The position numbers and the translations under genes are program-made. This document shows, piece by piece, positions 10,232 through 19,414 of a DNA stretch of 64,000 nucleotides (the stretch's first letter is position 1; every line of letters begins with the position of its first letter). This stretch comes from Mycobacterium sp. MS1601 (GTDB lineage Bacteria > Actinomycetota > Actinomycetes > Mycobacteriales > Mycobacteriaceae): positions 5,952,001 through 6,016,000 of the forward strand of contig NZ_CP019420.1 of the NCBI RefSeq assembly GCF_001984215.1, written 5' to 3'. Below the pieces are notes generated by a model. The model ran no database searches. It was given only the letters and a program-made list of their open reading frames with translations, and was not told the DNA's origin.

Positions 10232-11275
10232 ATGAGTGACGTGCAGTTCGGCAACCGGCAAGCGGTCCTTCGACTCGGCGGTCTGTCCCTGCGATTGTCC
10301 TGGCGGGCCCTGGTCGTGGTCGCCGGACTGCTGGCCGGTGCGCTCGTGCTGGCGGTGTTTGCGATCGGCATCGGCAAGTATCCGGTGGCTCCCGCCGACG
10401 TCGTCAGCGTCCTGCTGGGCAACAACACCTCGTTCGACCGGGTGGTGGTCCTTCAGTGGCGGATGCCGCGCATCCTCATGGCCCTGTTGATCGGGGCGGC
10501 GCTGGGAGTGTCCGGGGCGATCTTCCAGGCGCTGACCCGAAACCCCTTGGGCAGCCCCGACATCATCGGCATCAACTTCGGCGCCTACACCGGTGCGCTG
10601 GCCGTGTTCGCGACCGTCGGCGTCGGCTACTACGCGGTGGCCGCAGGTGCGCTGGTGGGTGCGTTGGTCACCGCGGTGCTGGTGTACGGGCTGTCGTATC
10701 GCAACGGAGTGGCCGGATACCGGTTGATCGTGGTCGGTATCGGTGTCAGCGCGGTGTTGAACTCGGTGAACCAGTGGATCGTGATCAAGCTCGACTTCCA
10801 CACCGCCGTCACGGCGTCGGTGTGGCAGCAGGGCACGCTCAGCGGCCTGAGCTGGTCGCAGGTGGTGCCGATGACGGTCTGTGTGGGTGTGGCGGCAGCG
10901 GCGTTGGTGGCGCTCGGACCGCAGTTGCCCGTGCTGCAGTTAGGTGACGACGCCGCGGGCGCCCTCGGTGTCCGTACCGAGCGGGTTCGGCTGGCCTATC
11001 TGGGTGTCGGAGTCGCACTTGTCGCCTTGGCCTGTGCCGCAGCGGGTCCCATAACGTTCATCGCACTGGCGGCACCGCAGATCGCGCGCAGGCTCACCGC
11101 CACACCGGGCGTGGGGCTGGTGCCGTCTGCGGTCATGGGCGCGGTGCTGCTGCTGGTCGGCGATGTGATCGCCCAGCATCTGCTGTCCACCGAACTGCCC
11201 GTCGGCGCCGTCACGGTGTCCCTTGGCGGGGCGTACCTGATCTATCTGCTGATCACGCAGGCAAGGAAACGATGA
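10232..11275 (+). CDS. Iron-siderophore ABC transporter permease (FecCD family), second subunit
   Basis: The second FecCD permease, 347 residues from the ATG at 10232. It carries RMPRILMALLIGAALGVSGA and QALTRNPLGSPDIIGINFGA, and near the C-terminus GPITFIALAAPQIARRL. Like its partner it has about nine membrane helices. The longer reading frame from 10199 lacks a ribosome site, while 10232 has GGGAG about ten bases upstream. The gene overlaps the ATPase gene by ATGA, so the two are coupled. Confidence 0.92.
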   Translation: MSDVQFGNRQAVLRLGGLSLRLSWRALVVVAGLLAGALVLAVFAIGIGKYPVAPADVVSVLLGNNTSFDRVVVLQWRMPRILMALLIGAALGVSGAIFQALTRNPLGSPDIIGINFGAYTGALAVFATVGVGYYAVAAGALVGALVTAVLVYGLSYRNGVAGYRLIVVGIGVSAVLNSVNQWIVIKLDFHTAVTASVWQQGTLSGLSWSQVVPMTVCVGVAAAALVALGPQLPVLQLGDDAAGALGVRTERVRLAYLGVGVALVALACAAAGPITFIALAAPQIARRLTATPGVGLVPSAVMGAVLLLVGDVIAQHLLSTELPVGAVTVSLGGAYLIYLLITQARKR

Positions 11276-12084
11276 GCAATTCACGACTGCGCACCGAGCA
11301 CCTCACCATCGGATACGACGACAAGACCGTCATCACGGACCTGACCGTCGACATCCCGGACGGCCGGGTCAGCGCCATCGTCGGCCCCAACGCGTGTGGA
11401 AAGTCCACCTTGCTGCGCGGGCTGGCACGGTTGCTGAAACCCTCTGGTGGGCAGGTGATCCTGGACGGCGCCGACATTTCCAGCCTGCACACCAAGGAGG
11501 TGGCCCGACGGCTGGGCCTGCTTCCGCAGACCTCCATTGCACCGGAGGGCATCACAGTGGCCGATCTGGTCTCCCGCGGCCGGTTCCCGCACCAAAAGGT
11601 GTTGCGGCAGTGGTCATCCGAGGACGCCGAGGCGGTGGCCGAGGCCATGCGCGCCACCGCCGTGGACTCGCTGTCCGGCCGGTTGGTCGACGAGCTGTCC
11701 GGTGGCCAGCGGCAACGGGTGTGGGTGGCGATGGTGCTGGCTCAGGAGACTCCCCTGGTGCTGCTCGACGAGCCCACCACCTACCTCGACATCGCGCACC
11801 AGGTGGAACTACTGGACCTGTTCGCGGCGCTGAACCGCGAGCAGGACCGAACGGTGGTGGCGGTGCTGCACGATTTGAACCACGCGTGCCGCTACGCCGA
11901 TCACATCATCGCCATGAAAGCGGGAAAGATTGTGGCGCAGGGCGACCCGAAGGACGTCATCACCGAAGCCCTGGTGTTGGACGTCTACGGGTTGGCCTGC
12001 CAGATTATCGACGACCCCCAGACGGGGACACCGCTGGTGGTGCCGGTGGCGTCCCCGCATCTGCGGGCGCGTCGTTCAGAGTGA
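11272..12084 (+). CDS. Iron-siderophore ABC transporter ATP-binding protein
   Basis: The 270-residue ATPase of the siderophore importer. Walker A is GPNACGKST (residues 38-46), the ABC signature is LSGGQRQ (from about 142), and Walker B is LVLLDEPT (about 162-169) followed by the His-switch segment VLHDLNHA. The sequence is of the FecE/FepC type. It is the last gene of the uptake operon. A matching binding protein is encoded nearby on the opposite strand (12684-13670). Confidence 0.94.
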   Translation: MSNSRLRTEHLTIGYDDKTVITDLTVDIPDGRVSAIVGPNACGKSTLLRGLARLLKPSGGQVILDGADISSLHTKEVARRLGLLPQTSIAPEGITVADLVSRGRFPHQKVLRQWSSEDAEAVAEAMRATAVDSLSGRLVDELSGGQRQRVWVAMVLAQETPLVLLDEPTTYLDIAHQVELLDLFAALNREQDRTVVAVLHDLNHACRYADHIIAMKAGKIVAQGDPKDVITEALVLDVYGLACQIIDDPQTGTPLVVPVASPHLRARRSE

Positions 12085-12120
12085 CTGGTCGAACCGGCAA
12101 ACCACTCTAGAATCGGGTTC

Positions 12121-12305
12121 ATGGCAGTGCTGGACGTAGACCCGGAGAGCCTCCGTGTGCTGGCTACGCGATGTTCGGGGAACTTTGGTTCACCCAGTCG
12201 ATCTACGTTGATGCTCGCGTCGCGGTGGCCCTATCACCAGATGTCGAGCAACTCAGCCAGGAGTTGCGCACGGCGTTTGCCTCGAGATCACACCGACTGT
12301 TCTGA
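12121..12305 (+). pseudogene. Decayed small gene, two overlapping frames
   Basis: An ATG at 12121 starts MAVLDVDPESLRVLATRC, which resembles the N-terminus of small ESX/WXG-type secreted proteins, but the frame then becomes non-coding in character. A second frame, with ATG at 12171 and TGA at 12303-12305, gives 44 plausible residues (MFGELWFTQSIYVDARVAV and onward). Joining the two needs a one-base shift near 12160. Codon use is less GC-rich at third positions than in the neighbours. This looks like a remnant; the original family is uncertain. Confidence 0.3.
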
Positions 12306-12680
12306 GCGGAGCCGATTTTCGATCGGCTGAGCAATCGCCACACCTCGATCAGTGAGATCGAGCCAGCAGAACCACGACCAGTGGTCCGGATCATCGAAGC
12401 GGTTGACGTACTCATCGCGAAGGCGCTGAATCGCTTGCTCATGTGTGATCGGCCACGGGACGAAGCGCGAATTCTCGCCAGTGAGGTCTCCTATGGAGCA
12501 CAATCCGTCGCCGGTCAGCCCGCTGACCAGCGCGACGGTGGCATCTTGGATCTCCTGTATCGGACGTCCAGGGTTTGCGTCCACCACCGCTTGGTGCACT
12601 CGTTCCAACGGAACCCAGTCGATCAACCCGAGCAACAGCACCTCCTCACGAGGCGGTCGCGTCCCAGCAAATCCACTCAC
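12288..12680 (-). CDS. Hypothetical protein downstream of the binding lipoprotein
   Basis: A 130-residue acidic protein that I do not recognise. It starts with GTG at 12680, four bases beyond the stop of the upstream lipoprotein gene, so the two may be co-translated. The sequence has well-mixed composition with a Trp-rich stretch (DPDHWSWFCWLDLTD) near residues 95-110 and no signal peptide or membrane helix. Small Trp-rich proteins of this kind are sometimes immunity proteins, and the remnant at 12121 could be a related toxin-type gene, but that is speculation. Its 3' end overlaps the remnant by 18 bases. Confidence 0.5.
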   Translation of the reverse strand: MSGFAGTRPPREEVLLLGLIDWVPLERVHQAVVDANPGRPIQEIQDATVALVSGLTGDGLCSIGDLTGENSRFVPWPITHEQAIQRLRDEYVNRFDDPDHWSWFCWLDLTDRGVAIAQPIENRLRSEQSV

Positions 12681-12683
12681 TGG

Positions 12684-13670
12684 TCAGGCGTTGGCCAGGT
12701 CTTCGACCGGACGTCCGTTGAGGGCATTGGCCAGTTGCGGTGTCAGCACGTCCAGTGCGTACAGCAGCGCGTCGGGCCCGCCGTAGGTCAGTGCGCCGCT
12801 GAGGTTCGACTCGAAGGTGGTGTACAGCGTCCGGTCCTCGGTCACCACAGGCAGCCGCGCGAAGGCAGGCGAGGCCATCATCTGCTCCTTGGTGGCGCCG
12901 TTGACGAACAGTATGTCCCGGTTGAGCAGGTCCAGTTTCTCTTCGCTGACGTCACCGTCGACATCCTGGGTGGCGAAACCCAGTGCAGTGAACAGGGATC
13001 GGCGCGGATCGTTCTCCGGCAACAGCCAGTGTCCGCCACTTTCTGGGCCGAAATCGACCACGAGCGTCTTGCCCGCGAACTCGGGGTTGGCCGCCTTGGC
13101 CTCGTCGATCCGGCCCTGCACCTTGCCCACCAGGTCCTTGGCCTCGGCTTCTTTGCCCAGGGCCTTGCCGGTGGTCATGAGCTGCACGTCCCACGGGGTT
13201 TCCTCGTCGGCATAGTCCGCCGACTGGATCACCGTCGGCGCGATCTGCGACAGCCGATCGTAGGTCTCCTGGTCGATCGTCTCGTAGATCGCGAAGATGA
13301 CGTCGGGCTTCTCGGCGGCGATGGCCTCGAAGTCGATCTCGTCGGCTCCCCAGGTCGGGATGGGCGTGCCGCCGGTGGCGGCCTGCACCCAGGGGTAGTC
13401 GTTGTACTCCTCGAAGAATTCGCGACTGGCCACCGGGACGATGCCGAACGGCAGCACGAAGTCCTGGTCGGTCCAGCCGACAGTGACCACACGCTGCGGG
13501 TCGGCGGGGACGACGGTCTCGCCGAACTTGTGGCTGATGGTCACCCCGTCCGCGGCGGGTTCGTCGGCGGTGTTCGAGGATCCGCACGCGCTCACCGCCA
13601 AGACGAGCGCCATCAACAGCACTGCTACTCCAGCGGCGGTTCCACGCCAACCCCTGATTTCCGATATCAC
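12684..13670 (-). CDS. Iron-siderophore substrate-binding lipoprotein
   Basis: A FecB/FhuD-type periplasmic binding protein of 328 residues. The N-terminal signal ends in the lipobox LAVSAC with Cys29, so it is a lipid-anchored receptor. The domain start VVPADPQRVVTVGWTDQDF and the PDVIFAIYETIDQETYDRL segment are typical of helical-backbone ferric-siderophore receptors. An earlier ATG at 13709 falls at the iron box and promoter; the GTG at 13670 has an AGAGGGG ribosome site and was preferred. It should deliver substrate to the permeases encoded at 9191-11275. Confidence 0.9.
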   Translation of the reverse strand: MISEIRGWRGTAAGVAVLLMALVLAVSACGSSNTADEPAADGVTISHKFGETVVPADPQRVVTVGWTDQDFVLPFGIVPVASREFFEEYNDYPWVQAATGGTPIPTWGADEIDFEAIAAEKPDVIFAIYETIDQETYDRLSQIAPTVIQSADYADEETPWDVQLMTTGKALGKEAEAKDLVGKVQGRIDEAKAANPEFAGKTLVVDFGPESGGHWLLPENDPRRSLFTALGFATQDVDGDVSEEKLDLLNRDILFVNGATKEQMMASPAFARLPVVTEDRTLYTTFESNLSGALTYGGPDALLYALDVLTPQLANALNGRPVEDLANA

Positions 13671-13707
13671 TCGTCCACCCCTCTGATGTCGCGCCGTTGC
13701 AGAAGGC

Positions 13708-13735
13708 ATGTTAGAGCAGGCTAACCAAATATCAA
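13708..13735 (-). promoter_or_regulatory. IdeR-repressed promoter of the siderophore-binding lipoprotein
   Basis: On the minus strand TTGATA (13730-13735) and TAACAT (13708-13713) are spaced by 16 bases, a good housekeeping promoter. TTAGAGCAGGCTAACCAAA at 13711-13729 matches the 19-base IdeR consensus TTAGGTTAGGCTAACCTAA at 15 positions and fills the spacer. Binding of iron-loaded IdeR there would block polymerase, so the gene should be induced by iron shortage. This rests on sequence match and the known role of IdeR. Confidence 0.8.
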
Positions 13736-13825
13736 GCCCCTGCATTCACAGGAAGTTGACAGGAACGAGCTGCGACACAATGGTTTTCGTGCCGTGACCA
13801 GTCATGGCGCAGTGGGATTCAGTCG

Positions 13826-16621
13826 CTATCCACTGTTGCGAAGAGCCGTCGCCAACCCGCTCATGGTGAGCAGAATGCCGCGTTGCACCCGCTCGTCGGT
13901 CGCACCCGAGCGGTACTGGCGCAGCAACTCCACCTGCAGATGGTTCAGCGGCTCCAGGTACGGGAACCGGTTGAACACCGACCGCGCCAACGCCGGGTTG
14001 TCGGCCAGCAGATCTTCTTGGCCGGTGATGGCCTTGAGCATGGTGATGGTGCGCTCATGCTCGCTGAGGATCTTGTCGAACACCCGGTGCCGCAGCTCCT
14101 GGTCCTCCACCAACTCGGAGTAGCGCGCCGCCAGGCCCATGTCCGACTTCGCCAGGACCTGCGCCATGTTCGACAGCACTGTGCGGAAGAACGGCCAGCG
14201 CCGGTAGAGATCCTGGAGGACTTCCAGGCGTCCGTCGCCGTCGGCGATCCAGGATTCGAACGCCGAACCCGTGCCGTACCAGCCCGGCAGCATCACCCGT
14301 GACTGGCTCCAGGCCAACACCCACGGGATGGCCCGTAGATCGGAGATGGACGTGGTGGGCTTACGTGAGGTCGGACGGCTGCCGATGTTGAGCGAACCGA
14401 TCTCACTCAGCGGAGTGGATTCCTTGAAGTACTCCACGAAACCCGGTGTCTCATGGACCAATTCGGAATACGCCCGCTGTGCGCGAGCGGCCAGATCATC
14501 GAGCACCTCGTAGGCGGGAGCGGCGTCGTCACCGAGGCCCTCGACGTCCAGCAGTGTGGACTCCAGCGTCGCGGCCACCAGCGTCTCGAGGTTGCGGTGC
14601 GCGATCCGCGGCTCGGCGTACTTGGCCGCGATGATCTCGCCCTGCTCGGTGATGCGCAACGACCCGCGCACCGCACCGGGCGGCTGGGCCAGGATGGCGT
14701 CGTAGCTGGGTCCACCACCGCGGCCGACCGTGCCACCGCGCCCGTGGAACAGCCGCATCCGGATTCCGGTCTTGGCGGCCATCTCCACCAGGTCCAGCTC
14801 GGCGCGGTACAGCGCCCAGTTGGCAGCCAGGTAGCCACCGTCCTTGTTGGAATCGGAGTAGCCGAGCATGATCTCCTGGCTCTCGCCGCGGGCATGCACC
14901 AGCGCGCGGTACAGCGGCAGCCCCAGCACCGCTTCCATGATCGACGCCCCGCGCTGCAGGTCGTCGATGGTCTCGAACAGCGGCACGATGCCCACCGGGC
15001 TGTACGGCGTCTCCCCCGACGCGTCCAGCAGCCCCGCCTCTTTGAGCAGCAGCGCCGCTTCCAGCATGTCCGACACCGACTGGCACATCGAGATGATGTA
15101 GTTGGGCACCGCGGCCGGCCCGAACACCGCCACCGCCCGCGCCGCGGCCTTCACGATGCCGATTTCCTTGTGCGCCAGTTCCGAGAGTTCGGCGTGCTCG
15201 CCTATCAGCGGGCGGCGGGTGCTCAGTTCGGCGACCAGCAGCGCCACCCGGTCGTCCTCGGGCAACGACGCGTAGTCCGGATGGACCCCGGCCCAGGCCA
15301 ACAGCTCGGCGACCACCTGTTCGTGCATCTCGGAGTTCTGCCGCATGTCCAGACCCGAAAGGTGAAAGCCGAAGACGTGCACCGCTTCTCGCAACCGGGC
15401 CAACCGGTCGTCGGCCAGCAGCGCACTGCCGTTGGCTCGCAGCGACGCATCCACGGTGTCCAGGTCGGCCACCAGCTCACCAGGGGTCTGGTAGGCGTCC
15501 ATCCCCAGATCCAGCAGGTGCTCGGGTTGACGATCGAGCACCGTGGCCGCCGTCGCAGTGAGACGGGCGTGGATCACCCGCAACGCCCGCCGATACGGCT
15601 CGTCGGCACGCGCCGGCTCTGCACACTTGTCCGCCAGGGCTGCCAGCTCGTCGCTGATCGCGACCAGCCGCGCCGACATCGACAGCTCCTCTTCGAGGGC
15701 GGTCAGTTCGGTGAAGTAATGCGCGAAGGCGGTGTAGGCGGCACTGCCGGTGGCCAACCGCACCACGTCGGCGGTCACGTTGGGGTTGCCGTCACGGTCG
15801 CCGCCGATCCACGAGCCGGGACGCAGGATCGGCTCGGGCAGCAGCTGTGCCTCGGGCCAACGGGCCCGCAGCGCCTGGCGCACCTCGGCGTTGACCTTGG
15901 GGATCACTTCGAAGAACGCCGCCGGGTAGTACCGGAGACCGGTTTCGATCTCATCCTGAATCTTCAAGCGCGACAGGCGAATCAACGCGGTCTGCCACAG
16001 CATGAGGATCTGTCGGCGCAGCTCGAAATCCACGGCCGCGCCGTCTGCGGTGGTGTCCAGGCCGGCCGCTTTCAACCGCATCAGCTCGGTGATCCGGTGC
16101 TGGGTGTCGAAGATGGTGCGCCGACGTGTCTCGGTGGGGTGCGCGGTGATCACCGGTGACACCAGCGCCCCGGTGAGTGCATCGGCTACGGTGCCCGCGT
16201 CCAGGTCGGCGGCGTCGAGCTTGAGGTAGGTGGCCGCCAGGCTGCTGGCCTGCGGGGGCTCCCCCGCAGCGACATGGACGGAACGACGACGCTCGCGGTG
16301 GATGTCTTCGGCCACGTTGGCCAGCAGTGCGAAGTGGGTGAACGCGCGGATCACCGGGATGGCCTTCGCGGCATCGATGCCGTCGAACAGTTTCGCAAGT
16401 TCTGCCCGGTCGATCTCGGAGCGACGGACCCGGAACGACTCGACCCGGGCGCGCTCCACCAGATCGAAGATCTCGTCACCGTTCTGTTCGCGCACCGTGT
16501 CTCCGAGCATCGCCCCGAGCAGGCGGATGTCCTCGCGCATCGGCTCGGTTGCCTCCCGCCCCACCTGGGTGCGACGTACGGCTCCGATCGGTTCGAGGGC
16601 GGTCTCCGCGGGTTCTGCCAT
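13826..16621 (-). CDS. ppc: Phosphoenolpyruvate carboxylase
   Basis: The 931-residue enzyme carboxylates phosphoenolpyruvate to oxaloacetate, an anaplerotic step. The catalytic His lies in [11 protein letters not shown] near residue 160; [32 protein letters not shown] (about 583-600) and the glycine-rich loop [15 protein letters not shown] (about 624-638) are intact. The C-terminus ends LATALRNSG, close to the usual NTG ending. The frame is open upstream to 16873, but the ATG at 16621 ([13 protein letters not shown]) begins family-like sequence. It is transcribed alone. Confidence 0.96.
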   Translation of the reverse strand: MAEPAETALEPIGAVRRTQVGREATEPMREDIRLLGAMLGDTVREQNGDEIFDLVERARVESFRVRRSEIDRAELAKLFDGIDAAKAIPVIRAFTHFALLANVAEDIHRERRRSVHVAAGEPPQASSLAATYLKLDAADLDAGTVADALTGALVSPVITAHPTETRRRTIFDTQHRITELMRLKAAGLDTTADGAAVDFELRRQILMLWQTALIRLSRLKIQDEIETGLRYYPAAFFEVIPKVNAEVRQALRARWPEAQLLPEPILRPGSWIGGDRDGNPNVTADVVRLATGSAAYTAFAHYFTELTALEEELSMSARLVAISDELAALADKCAEPARADEPYRRALRVIHARLTATAATVLDRQPEHLLDLGMDAYQTPGELVADLDTVDASLRANGSALLADDRLARLREAVHVFGFHLSGLDMRQNSEMHEQVVAELLAWAGVHPDYASLPEDDRVALLVAELSTRRPLIGEHAELSELAHKEIGIVKAAARAVAVFGPAAVPNYIISMCQSVSDMLEAALLLKEAGLLDASGETPYSPVGIVPLFETIDDLQRGASIMEAVLGLPLYRALVHARGESQEIMLGYSDSNKDGGYLAANWALYRAELDLVEMAAKTGIRMRLFHGRGGTVGRGGGPSYDAILAQPPGAVRGSLRITEQGEIIAAKYAEPRIAHRNLETLVAATLESTLLDVEGLGDDAAPAYEVLDDLAARAQRAYSELVHETPGFVEYFKESTPLSEIGSLNIGSRPTSRKPTTSISDLRAIPWVLAWSQSRVMLPGWYGTGSAFESWIADGDGRLEVLQDLYRRWPFFRTVLSNMAQVLAKSDMGLAARYSELVEDQELRHRVFDKILSEHERTITMLKAITGQEDLLADNPALARSVFNRFPYLEPLNHLQVELLRQYRSGATDERVQRGILLTMSGLATALRNSG

Positions 16622-16706
16622 GTGACGATTATCGACGACGCAGGCCGGGGGCGCCCGGCGGCGTGGGGTTGTGGCTGCGTGCGCGGCTGCGGACCGCCAG
16701 CCCGCG

Positions 16707-17639
16707 TCATCGAGCGGCGCGGCCCGGGACGGGTGTCGCTGCGATGAATGCTGTGATGACCTCGGCGAGTTCGGCGCCGCGGTCCTCCTGCAGGAAGTGC
16801 CCGCCGCCGGTGACGGTGGTGTGCGGCTGTCCCTGCGCGCCCGGCACCGTCGTCGTGAACAGGTGTTCACCACCGCGGGTGATGGGGTCCTGATCGCTGA
16901 AGCAGGTCAGAAGCGGCTTGTCGAAGGTGGCCAGCACCGACCACGCGTCGATGTTGGCGGCCGATTCGGGATCGTCGGTGGCGGTCGGAACGAGGGTGGG
17001 AAAGACACGGGCGCCGGCCTTGAACGAGTCGTCGGGAAACGGCGCGTCATACGCGGCGATGACATCGGCGGGCAGGTCGGTGGCGCAGCCGCCGTTGACG
17101 ATGGCACCCACGGGCAGGTCCGGGACTTCCTGGGAGAACTTCTGCCAGGCGGCGAATGCGTCACCGAGGGGGAATTCGCCGGTGGGCAGCCCGGTGTTCG
17201 CCACGATCACCCGGTCGAAACGCTCCGGCTGTGCGGTCACCAGGCGCAGTCCGATCAGCCCACCCCAGTCCTGGCCGAAGAAGGTGATGTTGCGCAGGTT
17301 GAGGGTGTCGAAGAGCAGGGCGGACATCCAGTTGATGTGCCGGGCGTAGGTGTAGTCGCTTGTCGCGGTGGGCTTGTCGCTGCGCCCGAACCCGACCAGG
17401 TCCGGTGCCACCACGCGGTGACCGGAGGCCACCAGAGGGCCGATCATGTGCCGGTAGAGATAGCTCCAGGACGGCTCACCGTGCATCAGCAGAATCGGGT
17501 CGGCATCTGGCGCGCCCTCGTCGAGGTAGTGCACGCGCAGCGTTTGACCGGTACCACTGGGGATTTCGGCATAGTGCGGCGTGAAACCGTAGCCGGGCAG
17601 GTCGGCGAAGCGGTTGTCGGGGGTGCGCACGATCTCCAT
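16707..17639 (-). CDS. Haloalkane dehalogenase, subfamily HLD-I
   Basis: An alpha/beta hydrolase of 310 residues close to DhlA/DhmA/DmbB. The nucleophile is D124 with halide-binding W125 in FGQDWGG, the same numbering as DhlA. HGEPSW (H53-W58) forms the oxyanion hole, [10 protein letters not shown] supplies the acid and GGGHFLQED the catalytic His. It would hydrolyse carbon-halogen bonds in the cytosol, although natural substrates of HLD-I enzymes are often unknown. The ATG at 17639 has an AGGAGAG ribosome site. It is divergent from tetR and controlled by the operator at 17751-17775. Confidence 0.9.
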   Translation of the reverse strand: MEIVRTPDNRFADLPGYGFTPHYAEIPSGTGQTLRVHYLDEGAPDADPILLMHGEPSWSYLYRHMIGPLVASGHRVVAPDLVGFGRSDKPTATSDYTYARHINWMSALLFDTLNLRNITFFGQDWGGLIGLRLVTAQPERFDRVIVANTGLPTGEFPLGDAFAAWQKFSQEVPDLPVGAIVNGGCATDLPADVIAAYDAPFPDDSFKAGARVFPTLVPTATDDPESAANIDAWSVLATFDKPLLTCFSDQDPITRGGEHLFTTTVPGAQGQPHTTVTGGGHFLQEDRGAELAEVITAFIAATPVPGRAAR

Positions 17640-17743
17640 GAGTTCTCTCCTGGGCTGAACTGGGCCGGGGTCAGGTACCGATTCGGCGATGGTGTGGCCG
17701 AAGCGTTCGTTCTGGTTGCGACATGGCAAGCCCGTCTCCCGCG

Positions 17744-17778
17744 ACGGTAAGTGTTGATAGTTCCACTGTCAATACTTT
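17744..17778. promoter_or_regulatory. Divergent promoters and TetR operator between the dehalogenase and tetR
   Basis: For the dehalogenase, TTGACA (minus strand, 17767-17772) and TACCGT (17744-17749) are spaced by exactly 17 bases. The palindrome TTGATAGTTCCACTGTCAA (17754-17772), extendable to 17751-17775, covers the -35 and spacer. For tetR, TACTTT (17773-17778) is a -10 placed six bases before the GTG at 17785, a leaderless arrangement. The same operator and promoter pattern recurs at 19286-19317, so TetR should control all three genes. Confidence 0.8.
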
Positions 17779-17784
17779 GACGCG

Positions 17785-18414
17785 GTGCTACCGTCACTGT
17801 CGATGAACGAGACAGCGCCGGAGCCTGCCGAGCCGGTCGACGGCCGCCGCGCGCGACGTGCACGCGGCCGCGCCGCAGTGGTGGAGGCAACGATCGACCT
17901 TGTGCTGGAGGGATTTTCGCCGCCGACGGTGGAGCAGGTCGCAGACCGGGCGGGTGTCTCCACCGCGTCGGTGTTCCGATACTTCGACACCCTCGACGAG
18001 TTGCGCGACGAAACCACCCGCCGCTACTTCCAGCGGTTTGCGCATCTGCTGGAGATTCCGGAGATCGGCGAGGGCACCTTGGAGGCGCGGATCACACGCT
18101 TCGTCGACATCCGTCACGAGCTGTACACCGCGACTGCGCCGATGGCCCGACTGGTGCGCAACCGCGCCTCGAAGGTGGCCGCGCTGCACGACATCCTGCA
18201 TCAGCACCGCGAGGTGATGGCCGGCGACATCCGGCGCCACTTCGGCGCCGAACTCGACGGGCTCGGCGCGGTGTTCCGCGGTGAGATGGTGGGCACCATC
18301 GCCACCCTGACCTCGTTCGAGTCATGGTCGGAGCTGACCGAGGATCACCGGCGCACCCCGGCTCAGATCCGGCGCGGGTGGGCCAGGGCGCTCTCCCTAC
18401 TGCTGACCGGCTGA
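17785..18414 (+). CDS. TetR-family transcriptional repressor
   Basis: A 209-residue TetR-type regulator. The N-terminal helix-turn-helix is clear at about residues 48-67 (TVEQVADRAGVSTASVFRYF). The C-terminal ligand domain carries no family name I can assign. The GTG at 17785 is preferred because a -10 element ends six bases upstream, the hallmark of leaderless mycobacterial transcripts; ATG 17803 (MNETAP) is the alternative. It shares an operator with the divergent dehalogenase and with the convergent gene at 18420-19244, which makes it the local repressor, probably responding to a substrate of those enzymes. Confidence 0.88.
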   Translation: MLPSLSMNETAPEPAEPVDGRRARRARGRAAVVEATIDLVLEGFSPPTVEQVADRAGVSTASVFRYFDTLDELRDETTRRYFQRFAHLLEIPEIGEGTLEARITRFVDIRHELYTATAPMARLVRNRASKVAALHDILHQHREVMAGDIRRHFGAELDGLGAVFRGEMVGTIATLTSFESWSELTEDHRRTPAQIRRGWARALSLLLTG

Positions 18415-18419
18415 CATCT

Positions 18420-19244
18420 CTACCGGAATGCGGCGATGGTGTTGATGACGGGCCGGGTGATCATCGAGTAGGTGTCGGCGATGGCAACGTCGCGGTGGGT
18501 CTTCTGGGCCTGCAGTCGTGCCGGGTCGGTGGCGACCGCCATGAACGCCCGCTTGCTGGGAAACAGGTTGAACCGGACCTGATGCCAGCTGCGCCCGTCG
18601 CCGACGATGGTTCCGTTGACGGCGAACCACCCCGCCACACGGACGCCATGGGCGGCGGCGACCCGGGCGGCCGCGCCCTGATAGTCCTGCATGGCGTCGG
18701 GCGTGGTGCGTGCGGAAACGGAATCGGCGAAGCGCAGCACGTGCACGATCATCACCGGTCCGTCCTGGACACTCGGCGGTTCGGGTACCTCGGTCCAGTC
18801 GCGTTGTTCGACGCCCTCGGGGAAAGGCGGAACAGGCAGGGGGTCACAGCCCAGCACGATCGTCTGATCCATCCCGGCCTCCTTGTGGACATGTGCGGCC
18901 CGGAATGCCGGCCGCGACTGCATGTCGATGAAGGATCGTCCGGTCGGGTAGCGCACGACGGCGATCCGATCCCACATGGGCGTGTCGCCGAGGAGCTGGG
19001 TGTCGACGTCGGCCAACAGGCACAGCTCGGCGCCGATCTCGGCCAATGTCTCCAGGGGTGCGTACAGATCGTCGGCCTCGCGTCCGGTGATGGCGCTCGA
19101 CCGCCCGTCGCCGTAGTCGGCGACATCGCGGTACTTCATGAGATTGACCATCCACACCGGCCTGCCGGACTCCGCCGTCGCACCTCCCAGCCGGGCGGCG
19201 TAGTCGAGATCGAGCCGGCCGTATCGAGGGTGGGGGTATCTCAC
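18420..19244 (-). CDS. Tandem DUF1330-like (dimeric alpha/beta barrel) protein
   Basis: A 274-residue cytosolic protein with two repeated ferredoxin-like halves. The first half has PVWMVNLMKYRDVADYG and VVRYPTGRSFIDMQSRPAFRAA, the second VMIVHVLRFAD and VRFNLFPSKRAFMAVATDPAR; both resemble the NLxxY and YPSxxAFxxM signatures of DUF1330. Such barrels often act as small oxygenases, isomerases or dehalogenase partners, so the reaction is not decided. It is controlled by the same TetR operator as the dehalogenase, and its 3' end lies five bases from the end of tetR. Confidence 0.75.
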   Translation of the reverse strand: MRYPHPRYGRLDLDYAARLGGATAESGRPVWMVNLMKYRDVADYGDGRSSAITGREADDLYAPLETLAEIGAELCLLADVDTQLLGDTPMWDRIAVVRYPTGRSFIDMQSRPAFRAAHVHKEAGMDQTIVLGCDPLPVPPFPEGVEQRDWTEVPEPPSVQDGPVMIVHVLRFADSVSARTTPDAMQDYQGAAARVAAAHGVRVAGWFAVNGTIVGDGRSWHQVRFNLFPSKRAFMAVATDPARLQAQKTHRDVAIADTYSMITRPVINTIAAFR

Positions 19245-19285
19245 GTGTTCTCCGCATCGATTGCTGGCGCTTCAGAGCTGCACAC

Positions 19286-19317
19286 ACGTTAAGTTGTGAT
19301 AGTTGAACTGTCAATAG
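19286..19317 (-). promoter_or_regulatory. TetR-controlled promoter of the DUF1330-like gene
   Basis: On the minus strand TTGACA (19309-19314) and TAACGT (19286-19291) are spaced by 17 bases. GTGATAGTTGAACTGTCAA (19296-19314) matches the operator at 17754-17772 at all but three positions, two of them in the central spacer. The operator occupies the same place relative to the -35 and -10 as in the dehalogenase promoter, so the two genes should be regulated together. Confidence 0.8.
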
Positions 19318-19354
19318 ATGTGGTCGGTACCCGGAACGGCCGCATGCCCCCGCA

Positions 19355-19395
19355 CAAAAAACACCGCCGGATGGTCCAAGACCACCCGGCGGTGT
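19355..19395 (-). terminator. Intrinsic terminator of secG
   Basis: On the minus strand a 16-bp stem (arms at 19361-19376 and 19380-19395, one G-U pair) with a three-base loop is followed by a run of six T (19355-19360). It begins 20 bases after the secG stop and should end the gap-pgk-tpiA-secG transcript. Confidence 0.9.
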
Positions 19396-19414
19396 AGACG
19401 TGCGTTGTGTCGGC

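Noticed and set aside
13709..13745. Longer N-terminus for the siderophore-binding lipoprotein
   Set aside because: It would place the start codon at or upstream of the IdeR box and promoter; GTG 13670 has a good ribosome site and a normal signal peptide.
14453..16159. Long antisense frame within ppc (568 codons)
   Set aside because: The ppc motifs are intact on the minus strand; the plus-strand product is Gln/Arg/His-rich as expected for a shadow frame.
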